Shown: one piece after another, positions 12,801 to 25,679 of the stretch | Numbering within the stretch: the stretch's first letter is position 1 | How the letters are laid out: every line of letters begins with the position of its first letter | Assembly: GCA_905221605.1 (NCBI GenBank) | Contig: CAJNDS010002526.1 | Location: 173,591-237,590 of the forward strand | Direction of reading: 5' to 3' | Source: Symbiodinium natans | Taxonomy: Eukaryota; Sar; Dinophyceae; Suessiales; Symbiodiniaceae | Length of the DNA stretch: 64,000 bases | Program-made: the position numbers and the translations under genes | The notes under the pieces: model-generated | Told to the model about the DNA's origin: nothing | The model's database searches: none | The model's input: the letters and a program-made list of their open reading frames with translations, nothing else

Positions 12801-15800
12801 GATGCCATGACACCTCTCGGAACACATAGTCTGTACATCAACCAGAGCTTTCTCTCTTATGCCAGAACTCTTTGAGGCTCGTGTCATGGGCAAAAAGAAA
12901 AAGATGCATCGCCGTCCTGTGTTCGCTCGTTGGCGATCGTGGGTGGCAGCGACCTTTCCACTTGCTGGTCTTTTCATTGTCTCACCAACCAGGATAAAAG
13001 TCACAAAGACTCTGGTGGAGAAGCCTGCGAGAAGAGCTTCAAGCGTGGACCGCTTTGCTGAGCCCTCACAGAAATCATCAGTAACCCTGCTGGGAGTGTC
13101 AGCGAACATGGGCCTGGGTAATGTAGATTCAATGTAGATGTATAGTAAGCAGATGTGAAGTGTTTCAAGGCGGCTCAGCTCACGGAGGTGGAGTTGGCAG
13201 AGGTGTGACCGGTTTACGGAGCTTAAGCAGCCTCAGAACAGCACAGAACAGCAAATGTAAAAGAACAGGCAGTTGAACACGCAGAGAAAGGGCAGAACAT
13301 CAGCAGAGCTTCATCATCCTGGCAGGTCTCCAACTTGAGGCCTTTGATCAAGCTCGGTGCTCCCATGACAGTGCGAGCTCGCCTAAAGGGCGGCTGCTTG
13401 CGTGGCCACCTCAGTAGGCCCATTGTAGGCTCTCTGCTGTGGCACCTCAGCCCCAAAAGGCCCCGGGCCCCAGTGCTTCAGGTCAAAACCTGCAGCAGGG
13501 TGCCGGAGCCTTGGGGTAACAGGAAATCTTCCGTTAAATGTCACCCTGGTCACCCTTGCATCCTGTCAGGTGGCAGACGGCCATGGGACTCCCTTCGACC
13601 CAAATGCGTTGGGCGCCCGTATTCCATAGTAAAGTGTTACTAAAGCATAAGAAGTTTTAGGATGAGATCTGTACACAAGGCGGTGGGGGAGGGGATGTGA
13701 ACTCACATCGCTCTGTGAAAATTCACATCGATCGGCGCCCACAATGGGGTCCAGCACGATTAAGTGTCCACAAAGGGGTCTTGTGCGTCGAGGGGTTGTC
13801 TGGGATGACTGGAATGGACCCAAGCTGCGGTTTCCATCAGCGCCCGTATTGGGTCTTGCATTGGGGAGGAGGGGCAGTCTCATCGCAAGACAACTTGCTG
13901 CCTTTCGTAGGAGCAGGAACTCGTACTGCTTTGAGGTATTGGACATTCGAGCCTACAACAGGGTGCGAAGAGGGCGCTGACATGATGATGGAGGCCAGCA
14001 GAGCATCACAGGGTGTAGCAGCCGATGACGCTTGGCGCATGTGCTTTTTGCCACATGCGCTTTCGTCTTCATCTCGAGAGGCCAAGCAAACCGTCCACAT
14101 CAAGAATTTTAAAGGGGATCTGCTGTGTCTTCGCCTGAGAACCCTCTAAGTGCGAACTGTCTGAAGGCGAGCCATGCTGATGTGTTTTTGAAGCCCAGGC
14201 ATCAGCGACGATGGTGAGACACACTTCTTGCCTCCAGCAGAGGCTGTTGTGCAGAACCCCCCCCCCCCCTCCCCCCCGATTGTAGTCTCTTCAGGGTCCT
14301 ACAACTATTTTCCTGAGTAAGCATGTAGCAGGCAGCAGCAGGGACTTGCAGAAGAGCTGCAGAGTTCATTGTCTCTTCCATGTCTGGTGCCGAGGACCCA
14401 GTGCAGATTAAGTTGGAGCTTGATGATCGGATAACACAATTCAACATTCAATTCCATGTTGTAACATGTTGTCAGGAGAGCCCGGCAAGATTGGGAGAGA
14501 ATGTGCGGATCATGTCCGCGGATCAGACACGGACCGTGCAGCATTTGCTATAGGAATTTCACTTGTCAACCTGTTATTGGATGGGGCAAGTTCTGATTCT
14601 GACCTCATGCCAGATGCACTCGGTGCATGTGCTCAGGTCCGCAGCAACTCAGAAGTACTTGCGTGTCAAGAAGGAAGGTGGCTGTGGTGGGCTTAGATTC
14701 TTAGATCAGTGTAGTCACAAAGAGATTGTTGACGCAGTTACAGTATACATATGAGAGAGAATCCTGCCATTACCTAGAATAGGCCAAAAGGCGTTGAGTT
14801 CAAAGGCAGCTCTGCTGGAGCAGGGTTCCCTGCCTCATCATGCCAAGTGCCCCACAAGATTCAAACAAAGGTGACGCAAACGGCTCCGCGTCTGAGACGG
14901 ACTCTTGCATAGTGCTTCTTGAGTGGACGAGACGCCAGGTCTTCTGTCTTCGGACTGAAATGAATTGGTACCTACGTAGTTGGGCCATAAATTACAGCCA
15001 CGACGTGCCAGTGACTTGAATGTTCAGCGTTCGCGTGCAGAGGAAGCCTTGCAACAAGCACAACATTCATATCTCATGACCTGTGGCAGCAGGAGACCCA
15101 GTTCGTCATTGATCAAGGTGGCCAGGCAGCTGCGGCAGGCGAAGGGGAAATTTCTTGTTCATCCAGTTCAGCTCAAACTCCAGTGCGAGCAAAGGAGGAA
15201 CGAAGTTATTCACAGCAAGAAAGTGCAGCATGCCAGAAGGTCTGCAAAACCGTCCAAGTGATAAACAAAGGTCATAAAGGTCCAACAATGCAAGGTCGGC
15301 AACCGGACAGGCATCTGAAGGTGGCTCTGTCAGCTTCTCTGGCGCCAGAGGTTCATTTGATGCCCAAAGCACCGCGAAGTTTTGCAAAAACTACCCCAGA
15401 AGTCGCACACAGTCACCTGTCAACTGGCATGAAACACTTGAAAGTCTTCTCCTTGGACGCAGCGAGTCGCACCCGGACAGCGCTTGGATTCACTAGCTGC
15501 TGTGCATTCAGAGACCGCGACCGGTCATGCCGATAGCCCTGGTAAGGGCATGGCCAGATGGTAGGCCTGCCCCTGACAGCTGTGCGCCACCGAAGGAAGG
15601 CCCGCCCTGCCTACAGGTGGAGGCCCGCCGAAGGGCATGTCGCCCCAATTCTCCCCAACTCCATCACCCAATGGTCCTTCAACCTGGCTCGGCTGGAACT
15701 CTGCCGGTCTGCTACCATGCGGGTTCTTGACAGCGGCGATGCCGGGCTTGGACCCAAGTGATCGCGCATCTCCAGGATGATCTGGATAGTTTGCTTCAGT

Positions 15801-17211
15801 CTGAACTCTACACTCGTAGGCTTTTGTACGGATGCAGAACTCCCTCTTGATGGCTGCAGATTGTTTTGCAGGAGCTTTGCATGCCAGCAAGCCCCTCTTT
15901 GCAAAAGCTAACGCTTCTTGTCGTGCATGGGAAAGCCAGAAGTCTGAAATGTCCACCACAGAGGCTGTTACTTTGGCTATGCCCAGCGAGACTCTGTGGC
16001 TGATGCTGATACGACAGTGACACACAATTGGCATTGCTCTGCCATGTGGCCAAGAAGAGACCGGCAAGCACGCCGAGAAACGACTTCCGAGGGCCAGAAC
16101 TGCACCACCTCCACATCACCCACACCCACACACCCGCACCCACACACGCCCACACTCCCACACTCCCAAACATCCACACACTGCTGGTTCGCAACTGCAT
16201 GAAGTACTGCCACTGCCTCCCTGGAGGAACTCAGATGTGTCAAGTGCTGGCGGAAAACTCCTTACAAACAACATCTTGCGTGTACGACACTTCGTGCCCG
16301 AAACACGAGAACAACAGTAGTTAAGGGCAGTTTTAGGGCGGGCGTATTTGCCGAATCTTGCAGGTACGCGATTTGGGCATAACCCTCAACTGTTCATTCA
16401 GACATGTAAGGACAGCAGGAGTTTTGGCTGCACAGACGCAAGCTGCAGAGCTGCCCTGGCCCAAGAGCAAATGAAGAAAGCTAAGCAAAGCACCAACTCA
16501 GCTGCTTCACCTGAAACAAGTGGGTCTACCTGAAGCACTAGCTCACAAGGCCTGGCAACGCCGGTAAGCAACAGAGACGCAAGTCTGACATGATCAACGA
16601 GGTGTGCCTTGGCCTAGCCCACCAAACCCCAAGGCAAACACCCCCCCAGCTGACCAGCCGCTCAAAGAGGTCTTTGTTAGCATGGCCACCCACCCATGCA
16701 CTAACACACATGCACGCACGCACTGTGCTTCGAGGGCTTTGTAGCACCGTATTCAGTGAAGCCTGTGTGTCCACCACTCAGGGCAGGGCCCGAAATTTGA
16801 CCAGATCGGCGACATTCAGTGACGATGAGAGCATGCATGTACGCACGCATGGACGCACGCGTGCACGCACAAAAGCATACCAGCATAGACAGAGACACTT
16901 TCTTTAGTTTAGGTGTACGTAGGCGGAAGTGGGCAAGTCGGTTGCAGTGCTACGGCTACGGCGATTGGCAGCTTCAGCCCTGGTTCATTCGGAGCTAGCA
17001 GCTGTCATTCATTCATGGCCCCGATCTAGCTCAACGTTCGCTGTTCCTGTCGTAATGCTCATTGGCAGGCTAAAGTTACATCAAACAAAAGTCTTGAGAC
17101 AATATCCCCAAGAATGCAGCAGATGCAACAACATCCAAAAAGGATGTGCAATGTTGCTTCTTGCCAGAAATCGCAGGGTCCATCTGGTAATTCTCGTCCC
17201 GCGCATGTATT
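9849..17211. other. Gene-poor region, no supported gene
   Basis: Contains G/C-run sequence (9941-10070), a short (TA)n tract (about 11328-11350) and a C-run near 14258-14278. Near 16100-16190 and 16680-16880 it is rich in CACA/CACGCA-type repeats. The longest open frames are 13697-14149 on the plus strand (150 codons) and 15525-16067 on the minus strand (180 codons). They overlap competing frames on the opposite strand and show no domain or motif I recognise, so I do not call them. Confidence 0.45.
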
Positions 17212-17864
17212 GTTGGTGTGTGTGTGTGTGTGTCTCTGTGCGTGTGGGTGTGTGTGTGTGTGTGTGTCTCTGTGTGTGTGTGTGTGTCTCTGTGTGTGTG
17301 TGTGTCTCTCTCTCTGTCTGTCTCTGTGTGTGTGTGTGTGTGTCTGTGTCTCTGTGTCTCTGTGTCTCTGTGTCTCTGTGTCTCTGTGTCTCTGTGTCTC
17401 TGTGTCTCTGTGTCTCTGTGTCTCTGTGTCTCTGTGTCTGTGTGTCTGTGTGTCTCTGTGTGTCTGTGTGTCTGTGTGTCTGTGTGTCTGTGTGTCTGTG
17501 TGTCTGTGTGTCTGTGTGTCTGTGTGTCTGTGTGTCTGTGTGTCTGTGTGTCTGTGTGTCTGTGTGTCTGTGTGTCTGTGTGTCTGTGTGTCTGTGTGTC
17601 TGTGTGTCTGTGTGTCTGTGTGTCTCTCTCTCTGTCTGTGTGTCTGTGTGTCTGTGTGTCTGTGTGTCTGTGTGTCTGTGTGTCTGTGTGTCTGTGTGTC
17701 TGTGTGTCTGTGTGTCTGTGTGTCTGTGTGTCTGTGTCTCTGTGTCTCTCTCTCTGTCTGTCTGTGTGTCTGTGTGTCTGTGTGTGTGTCTGTGTCTCTG
17801 TGTCTCTGTGTCTCTGTGTCTCTGTGTCTCTGTGTCTCTGTGTCTCTGTGTGTCTGTGTGTGAA
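17212..17864. repeat. TGTGTCTC / TGTGTGTC satellite
   Basis: An uninterrupted stretch of about 650 bases is built from TG, TGTGTCTC and TGTGTGTC units in blocks. It goes from GT-rich, to TGTGTCTC (about 17341-17430), to TGTGTGTC (about 17431-17740), and back to TGTGTCTC (about 17790-17850). The units have even periods, so all six frames can stay open. The resulting cysteine/valine/leucine/serine pseudo-proteins of up to 448 codons are artefacts. Confidence 0.9.
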
Positions 17865-19257
17865 CAGGCGGAATCTTCACATTCAGCTGGGACCTCAGGT
17901 CCTCAAGTGCCGAGCTGTGTCTTCCCAGGGATCCCATGACGTGAAACAAAGGATCAGAGCAAACCACGGATGCAGTTCTACACGGCAACCCGAATGGGTC
18001 AGCACAGGTGCCCCTCCACAGTGGGACTGCTTCAACTGGCTGTTGTACCTGAAAAGCGTACAGTATTTTGACGAGCGATCTTGCCAACAGTCTCCAGCCG
18101 TGCATCTCCCTGCTTTGACGCGTGGCTCAAATGTCCCATGCAGCTTGTGTAATTCGAGTAGATTTGCATGGTCTCAAGTGGCTTGCATATATGCAAGCTG
18201 TGAGAACTGCTGCTTGTTGGCAGGTTTGAGCTGGCAGGGTGAGGGTCCTGGCTTGTATTGTCTAACGTTGGCGACGGCTGGCATCCGCAGGGCTGCCCCC
18301 TGCCCCCCCAGTCCTCTTGTTCTCAGGTTCTCTGGGTCCCCTGGTCCTCTGCTCCCCTGCTCCTCCAGCCCCCCTGGTCCTATGCTCTCGCTGTTTTCAT
18401 TCTTGTCCGTGTTCGTAACCTTTACTTTGATGGTGCCGACGGTGATGCTGATGGTGATGGTGCTGCCGCTGAAGACGAAGATGACGAAGATGATGGAAAT
18501 GAGGAAGAACAGTATGGTTTTAATTTTCTTGCTTGTCACCGTGCTTAAAATAAATTTTGGATGACGACGAATAGCATGCTAATACCCATGTTGCAATTGG
18601 TGTCATGATATCGGTTCCAAGCACCGAAACATTCTGTTTAGTTCTCACTGAAGTCAAACCAGCTCACCAGCTTCAGAAGCGCTGTCCCAAAGCTGAAGCA
18701 ATCCCCTGACCTCGTCATATGCAGACACCGGCAAAGATTTTGGGAGTGCGATCTCGCAATGATCTGTGAAGCATGCGCCTGCGAACTTTTGCACTTGGAG
18801 AACCGGAGCTGCTCGAGCAGGGAGAGCAAAGACCAAAAGGGATCCATGGCGGACCGTAGGCGCGTTCGGAGGTTCACAGGGGTTCTGTGGGGTGTCCCTG
18901 TCCACAGGAGTGCCCCTACGAATTAGGCATCTTTGCTCGAGGAGGTGGGTTGTTTTTTCGCCTTGAGGCCTCGGCGGGTATGTTGGACTTCGAGCCTGTG
19001 AATGACAAAGAACTCCACCCGGGAAGGTAAGCCAGGACGCCGAAAGTTGATGTCCGGAGATGGAAACACGATTCCATGCTCTCGAAACATGACAATGCGA
19101 AACGGTTTCATTGCATCTCATGATGACAACTTATTCGTGAGTCCGTCCGTCCGACCGACTCGTCCGACCTGTCCGTCCGACCCGTCTATTCAGTTTAGTT
19201 ATTCGTCCGTCCGATGTCCTAGCATCCGTCCCTCCTTTCATCCCTCCGTACTTTCAA
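17865..19257. other. Gene-poor region; GAT/GAAGA-rich stretch and GTCC-rich tract
   Basis: No recognised gene. A short GATG/GAAGA-rich stretch near 18425-18515 reads as an acidic Asp/Glu/Gly run in one frame. A degenerate GTCCGTCCGACC-type tract lies at about 19137-19285. The minus-strand open frame 18654-19121 (155 codons) has no recognisable domain. Confidence 0.45.
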
Positions 19258-19764
19258 GTGTCCATCTTTCCGTCCGTCCGGCGGACCGCAATTAAGGTCA
19301 CCTTCGCCGTTTTGCTGACTTTTGTTGAGCTTCGTGGCCAAAATTTGCTGGATGCGGCGTCAGCAGACGAGAGTCTGGGAAAGGTTTCAGTCAGCCTCGC
19401 AGACGCTTGGCTTTTGTCAGACATGTCCAAGCTAAGTTCCTATTTCACGCGGTTTTGGAGAAAGCATGTCATGTCACTTATCGGCATCGGAGCGATGCCG
19501 GCCCTGAGGAATTCGAAGTGTTAAAGTGTTTTCCGCGCTATCTATGGTCTTACTGTAGCTGTCCTTCGTAAACTTGCAATTCCAGCATTCCAGACTAAAG
19601 AAACCTTATCCCGCATTCTGGAAGCCATGATTGGACTTTTCCAGGAAAAAGCTGCGACCACAAGCGAGCCAACTGGATATGCGGCAGAGCAGCTGGGCGT
19701 CGTGCCGGAGCCTGTCGCTTTTTCGACTTCTAGTCAGGAGCCCGCCAGAAGTCTAAGAGCCTAA
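19258..19764 (+). pseudogene. Possible decayed coding stretch, unknown function
   Basis: One plus-strand frame stays open from 19258 to 19764 except for a single TAA at 19522-19524, giving about 168 codons in all. The product after the stop is rich in Leu, Ala, Glu and Ser and looks helical (for example the segment ILEAMIGLFQEKAATT). No domain is recognisable. The first part overlaps the GTCC-rich tract, so any real start must lie further in. It may be a relic, two exons around a short intron, or a chance open frame. Confidence 0.15.
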
Positions 19765-22700
19765 AAGTCTAAGACCAAGCTTCTTGGAACGTCACTGCAT
19801 GTTCTTGCGCAAGCCACGTTCTCTTGCATCAAGTTCTCTGTGCTCGGTGAGTGTTTGCGTGTTTTGTTGTTAGCATGCCCTACGCACCCCACTTAGCATT
19901 GCGATCGCAAAGTTCCAGGACGGATCCAAAGATGAAGCAGGCAAGTGCCTTCCGAATCCTTCCGAAACCTCCCTCAACTGCTTATGTACGGTTCAGCATG
20001 TTCAGCTTCTGCAGGAGCATGTCCATAGAAGAGATTTGCACCTTCACAATCCTTGATGTACTTTCTTGAAGCTTGCCGGTAGAGCAGCCCGGGAATCTCT
20101 CAAATGTGATCTGCAAGCCTTCAGCTGGGAGAACAATCGAGCAAACTACATCGTACACCCGCCCTAAGAGTTGGAAGAAGGTACTGGAGGAGGGAAGATG
20201 CTGATTCTGGGCGCCTTGGCTTCCCGAGCAATGCTCTCTCTCATGATTTTCTTTCTGTCTCGGTCGCTTTCTCTCTCTCATTCTTTCGTTGCTTTTTTCT
20301 TTTGCTCTCTCTTTTTGTTCCTTTCTTTCATCCACTTTCACCCTTTCCCTATCCCCTTCCCTGGCCCTACCCGAACCCTTTGGTAAGAGAGGAGAGGGCG
20401 GAAGGAAGTTGGGAGGGAGCGGGGCTTGGAACCCTACACTCCTAAGCCTTACATGACTGAGGTAAAAATGAAGTCAATCTTCTAGATCCTTCCAACTGCC
20501 GAAAGCTTCAATTGACCCTTATTCTGGAAACGTTACTAATGCCGGCAGCTCTCCAGCAGCAGAAGGAGCAGTGGCTTCAGGAGAAGAAGCTGAAGCTTCT
20601 GCAAATGAACATCCACCTGCATGCGCCACGGGATGCATCGCGGTGTAGGATCCTAACACAGCGCGTGATCCAGCTCGCCGTCAAGGCGGCAGGAAGTTGC
20701 AGACTACTACTTCTTGAGTGCTCGGTCTAGCGCGCCGGGGATTTTCGCAGAGGGCCTCGGGATCTCCGGCCGTTGGGGTCAGCCGTTACATTCAGCACAT
20801 CTGATGGTCCGCATCTTCCTGTTTGCTGACCTGAATCCAGCGATGCGGTGAGCATATGGCAAATCAAAAAGGAGGTCGCAAAGACACACGGTGCAGCATG
20901 GGCAAAGACATTTCCTCTGGCGTAAGCAAGAAGCAAAAGTGCCGCCAAGGCCAAAAGTGAGCCAAAGGTGAAACCCAAGTGTAGCATAAAGTATGGAGTA
21001 GGTACGTTTTCTCACCCTCACAAAGAAGGATGCATAGAACCATAGTGAGGAGCCTTTAAACCCCAACAACACACAGAACCATAGTGAGCCGCGCAGACGT
21101 ATCCGTGAAGATCTTGAATGGTCAGACCCGGCAAGTCTTGAACCCGCGTGCAGACCTGCTTAAAGCAGATGGGTTTGTGACTGCTTTCAACTAACAGTTC
21201 CTGCGCGCAGCATCGGTTGAAACTCGAGACAACGAGAGCCAGCACTTTCAGCATCTGGATCTGCGTGGGTATCGTGATGCCTGGGGTTGAAGTCAGGCGT
21301 GTTTGGCCGGGTACACCAGAGGTTATCTCCTTTTAAACCATAACGATCCTTAGTTTAAGTTCTAGAGCAGCAACCCATGTAATTTCTCGCAGAGCGCCCA
21401 GCAAGTAACTCCTCCTGCCGTGATCTGTATGTCTGCATCTGTGGAGATAGGGCTGAGATCAGGTGCCGCTTTAGGAGGAGCGCTCGTGCAACTGGGCTGC
21501 ACAATGGAGCTTTGCATAGTTTGGCTTTGTCTAATTTTAATGCATCGTGGCCCGCCTCGGCCGGGGCCAGCAGGGCAAGCAAGGGATGAGGTACGAGGCG
21601 GCCATGTGAGGGGGATGGGTGTCGGGTAGGAAGGGTGGCCCCCTTATGGTCGGCCCAAGCCCGACGGGTACACACTCCGGACAAGAAGTCGGCAAAAGGC
21701 CGGGGCGAATGAGGTGGGATCAGACAATGTGGGTACCTGTTTTACGCTCTCCCAGGCCCCTACAACGGCCTGAGGCCCCGAGACGGATTTTTCTTTGGTG
21801 TGTGTGTGTGTGTGTGTGTGTGCATGCTGTTGGTATCGCTTCATGGCCGCTTTCTGGAAGGCTTGGTGTGCTCGGCGCCTCGAGGGCCTTGAGCATACTC
21901 ATCGCTCGGAAAGGGGGCAGATGGCGATCACCCGCAGGCACTCAGAATGTTCATTGACGCCGGTGTTCCAGGTCCAGAGCTTCATTCAATCTCAGCGGTT
22001 TGGGTTGGACATGGCTGGACAGGTGGGAATGGTGATGGGGATCGAGCGCCCGGAACTCCGATGGATGTGGATCCGGCTCCTCGGCTCAAGCTCGTGGGCA
22101 GCTTGGGCACTCGATTCTCCATGTTTTGTCTGTTTTGTCAGGCTCAGCTGCCTCCCACTGTTAGCCTTGGAAGCGCTGCTGTGCCATGGCATCGATTTGA
22201 TGTTGCCTTCTGAGTTTTCCTCAAAAAACCGATGGTATGCGGGCCCACCCTGAAGGGTTATTGTCGGGGAGTCCTTTGCATCTGTAGGGGTGCTGCTGCG
22301 AATCCTGGAAAATCGATAGGGGGGCCACCAAGCATGTCACGCAACTTTCAACGAACACCGAGTTCAGTCAAATGAAGTGGAGACCTAAGATGTCCTTACA
22401 CCATGACATGTCATGACCATGTTGCTGTAGACTCTTAAGACCGAATCTGTCAGTCAGTAAGGGTCTGAGGCATGAATGCCGACCAGAAGCAAACATTGGA
22501 AGGTCCAAGAGAGACTCAAATAAAGCGTAGCTAAAGTCTTCTCTCGCCGCGATAGATGGCAGCAGAGACGAGCAGGTTTGAGGACGATCACCCGTGCAGC
22601 CTAGGTACCACCTACCATCAGCATCGGAAGTACAAGTGATCCTTGCCTGAATTGGTGTGGCAACGTTTCTATACCTTACCTTGATTCATTTTTTGGTCGC

Positions 22701-23638
22701 ACTTGTCAGCACTGGCCACAGAAAGGCTTCGGTGGCAGGCCAGACTGCTAATTTGAGATGCAAGTAGATCCGATCACTGACACAGTCGGGCCTGAGTTGA
22801 TAGCGATTGAATGGCATTGGCACGTGCGAGATCATCCGACGAGGTCGTTGTGGTCGGACATCCGGTGCGCGATCCGACCACCTGAAGCTTGTCCACTTGG
22901 CCCAGGAAAGGGCCCAGTGTGCACACGCTTGTCAGATGGGATGCATCAGAGATGTGCCTCAAATGTTTGTCCCAGCTTCACGCAGATGTGTAATCCGAAA
23001 TTTCTTTCACAAGGCTTGTAAATGCGGTAAACAGTTTTCTTGTACAGCCTTGGAGCTGTCTGCGCAGGTTGCAAAGAGTCATGGCCAAAACAGAATCATG
23101 CAACAGCATACGCGAAGACATAAGTGATGTAAACATCACAAAATGTAATGCGTTTGAGCACTGCTCTGACGGTTCCGTGTTTTTCGAACGTGTTTTTATT
23201 GTTTCTTTGCGCTTGCCGCTGCTCCAACTCAATCTTGATTTTGTGCTGTCGCTTGTGAAGACGTCCGCTACGGACATTGACGGCAAGCCAAGCGCGCACG
23301 GTACCAGCAGACAAGGCCTGCTGATTATTTCGAGACTTGCACAGGAGTGCAGGTTAGAGTATGAAGCACAGTGAGCTTTCCAGTGGGCCAACGCTGCCAC
23401 TCAGAGCGTGAACCAGTGAAACATGATTGAAAGCCTTCTTCTCCACAACTGAGGCTTTATTTTGCGTCCTTACTGGGACACTCTAAAACATAGTTGGAGG
23501 TAGACCATCCTAAGTGTTGACAGTAGTATAGATCGGTTGGGGCCAAGCAGCGGGCATCATGGTGTTGCCACGGTGGATTCCATGGGAAGCCGCTAGAGAG
23601 GCATTGTTCCTCGGTATTTTGAAGAATAGCTTTTTGTT
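19765..23638. other. Gene-poor region, no supported gene
   Basis: Holds a CT-rich tract (about 20235-20365) and a (TG)n microsatellite (21799-21822). Open frames are short, and competing frames on both strands have no recognisable domains. The right end abuts the A1 repeat of the retroelement. Confidence 0.45.
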
Positions 23639-23718
23639 GTGTAGCACCATTTATGTGCGTTAGGACAAGCAGGCGACGAACGACGCAGCCGTTCGTCGCA
23701 AGCCGCCCATTTTCAGCT
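23639..23718 (+). repeat. A1, left half of the split direct repeat
   Basis: This 80-bp sequence begins GTGTAGCACC and ends CATTTTCAGCT. It recurs at 41033-41112 with one difference (A here, G there, at the eighth base). It contains a perfect 10-bp hairpin. The left boundary is set by where similarity to A2 stops. Confidence 0.9.
23673..23699. other. Hairpin inside the A repeat
   Basis: Arms GCGACGAACG (23673-23682) and CGTTCGTCGC (23690-23699) are perfect reverse complements around a 7-base loop. The same hairpin occurs in A2 at about 41067-41093. It is placed where the element's 5' RNA end would lie, so it could be an RNA structure or a protein-binding site. That role is inferred. Confidence 0.6.
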
Positions 23719-23743
23719 GCCTTTGTGTGTAGACTTCGTCGCC

Positions 23744-25421
23744 ATGTCTTCGCGCAACGTCGACATCGCCGTCCTCGCCGAGATCCTGGAGGAGGTCCTC
23801 CGCGACGACTCCTCGGCGTTGGACTTGGTGTCGGCGCTGCCGCTGCCTTGTCGCGAGCGCATCGTCGCGGCGCACGCGACCCTCGTCTTCCAGACGAGGT
23901 CCAGGCCCCTCCCGCCGCACCTCGTCGCTGCCTACCTGCGCGACTTGGGAGGGGCCGAGGCGGCGGCAGTGACCCAGCAGCTGGCGGCGGCGAACAGCTC
24001 ATCTTCCTCTTCGACGTCGGCGACGGCTAAGGCGGCTTCGGCGATGGCGCCCTCCTCCTTCCCCGCCAAGGCGCCGCCGCCACCATTGCCGACCTCTCCC
24101 ACGCCCGCCTCGGCGGCGACCATTCCGACGACGGCGCCGGACCCGGTACCTTCCGTGGCTGGCGACGCCCCATCCGTCGTTGAGCCGGAACCTGAGGGCC
24201 CGGCGGATCTCCCGCCGGTTGGCCAGCCGGTCTCCTATGGCCCGCCATCGTCGTCGGCGGGCGGCAGGCCCTTCATCCCAGCGGCCATGGACGACGACTC
24301 CGAGGAGGTTGTCGCCCCCACCGTCGCCATGGTCGCGCAGATCTCCGACTCCGACGACGAGCCGCCGGCCGTGGTGCTCTCCGGCGACCTCCCGTCGACC
24401 CAGATCACCAACGTCGCGCCGGACGCCGTGGAGCCCGTCGTCGTCGCCGCGGAGCCGATCCCCGACGCCTCCAACGACACGATCACCATGGCGCCGTCGT
24501 CGGGCATGAGCACGGCGGTGGACCAGACGCCGGCCAAGGCGAAGCCGTCGCCATACAAGTCGCCGCCGTTGCCGCCACCCCCGGCGCCGGCCGCTTTCCC
24601 CAACGCGGCTGAGGCGGCCCTGGCGGCGGACTTCGGCTTCACATCGGCGGCGGAGTGGCTGCAGCATCGGCGCGTCGAGCTGGGCCAGGAAGGCTTCGCC
24701 GCGGTGCCCAGGACGGCACGCGCCGGCGACGCCTGCCCGCCGGCCACGACGCCGGCGCGCCTGGAGGAGATCCAGCGCCAGATTGACGCCGAGTTGGCGT
24801 CCGATCCCTCCATGGCCCCGCGGCCGAAGAAGGCGCCGCCGCAGCTGCCGTCGAAGTCGGCGCCCTCCGCCTTCCCCGCTGCCAAGGCGCCGCCGCCGCC
24901 GCTGCCGCCCCAAGACGCGGAGCTGGACAGGCTCCACGTCGCGGCGCTCCAGGAGACCCGGGACAACGCCCGGGCGGCGGCGAGACTGGAGGCCGCCGTC
25001 GCCGCCAACGGCGAGGAGTACGTCGCCTACAAGGCCAGGGTGGAGCGTCGCGGCGCCAGGGCGGAGCATCTTCCGGCGCCCTCGTCGGACCTGGCGCGGC
25101 TGCTGGTCTCGACGTACGGCGACCTCGTTCGGCGGGAGGAGGCCACCGCCGACGGCGCCGTCATGCCCAGGGCGGCGGAGGCGCCCTACTGGGTCCTCAC
25201 GGCGTTGCCGACGGGCGTCTGGGCGCGAGCACTTCATCGTCGGTTGGTGCGCTCACCGGTGCTCCAATCCGGCGTGTCGTCTCGGCGATGAGCCCGCCGG
25301 TCGGTGCCTCCGCCCCATCGTGTTGGGGCGAGAGGACCGACATTCGCCGCATTTTTGCGCCGAGTGCCACCGCCCTCGGCACCAGAAGCATCGGCGCGAA
25401 TTCGAAGCACGACGCCCCTGA
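23744..25421 (+). pseudogene. Gag-like ORF1 with Cys/His-rich tail, one frameshift
   Basis: The start chosen is the ATG at 23744, 25 bases after A1 and in a good context (GCCATGT). The main frame runs to a stop at 25289-25291. It begins with a short helical region (IAVLAEILEEVL), then a long Ala/Pro/Ser/acid-rich low-complexity part, then a more ordered Glu/Arg/Ala-rich part. Near 25210-25230 coding continues in the +1 frame to 25421. There the product holds clustered cysteines and histidines (WCAHRC, then NPAC, then HFCAECH), resembling a small zinc-binding domain. I infer the intact protein was one polypeptide with this C-terminal domain, acting as the nucleic-acid-binding structural protein. 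A programmed frameshift is possible, but the other frameshifts in this copy make decay more likely. Confidence 0.6.
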
Positions 25422-25679
25422 GCGGCGCTGCCCCCCCCGCGAAGTCGGGGGGCCATCTTCCGTCGCCTGCCGCGCTACAGCTTTTCGGCGTGGCGGCGGC
25501 TGCGCTGATCGCGCATCTCTTCGGCGCATCCCTGGAAAAAAGGTGGGCTTCCTCTTGCTTCTGTTCGTCGCTGCACTCGCGTGCTGCCCCCCCCCCCCTC
25601 TCTGGAGTTGCCTTCACCCTCTTTCCTTGTTTCTCGGCTCAGTCCCTCGCGGGCAGCTTCCAGGACCTTTGGTTCGATC
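25422..25679. other. Spacer between ORF1 and recombinase
   Basis: GC-rich, with a C-run near 25586-25598. Short open frames cross it, but no domain is seen. Confidence 0.4.

Noticed and set aside
17113-18564. Long open frames (up to 448 codons) across the TGTGTCTC satellite
   Set aside because: The repeat has no stop words in most frames on either strand, and the products are Cys/Val/Leu/Ser or Thr/His/Arg repeats with no other content.
23999-25237. 412-codon minus-strand open frame opposite the gag-like ORF
   Set aside because: It is a shadow of a GC3-rich coding frame. The product is Arg/Gly-rich low complexity and the plus strand has the retroelement logic.
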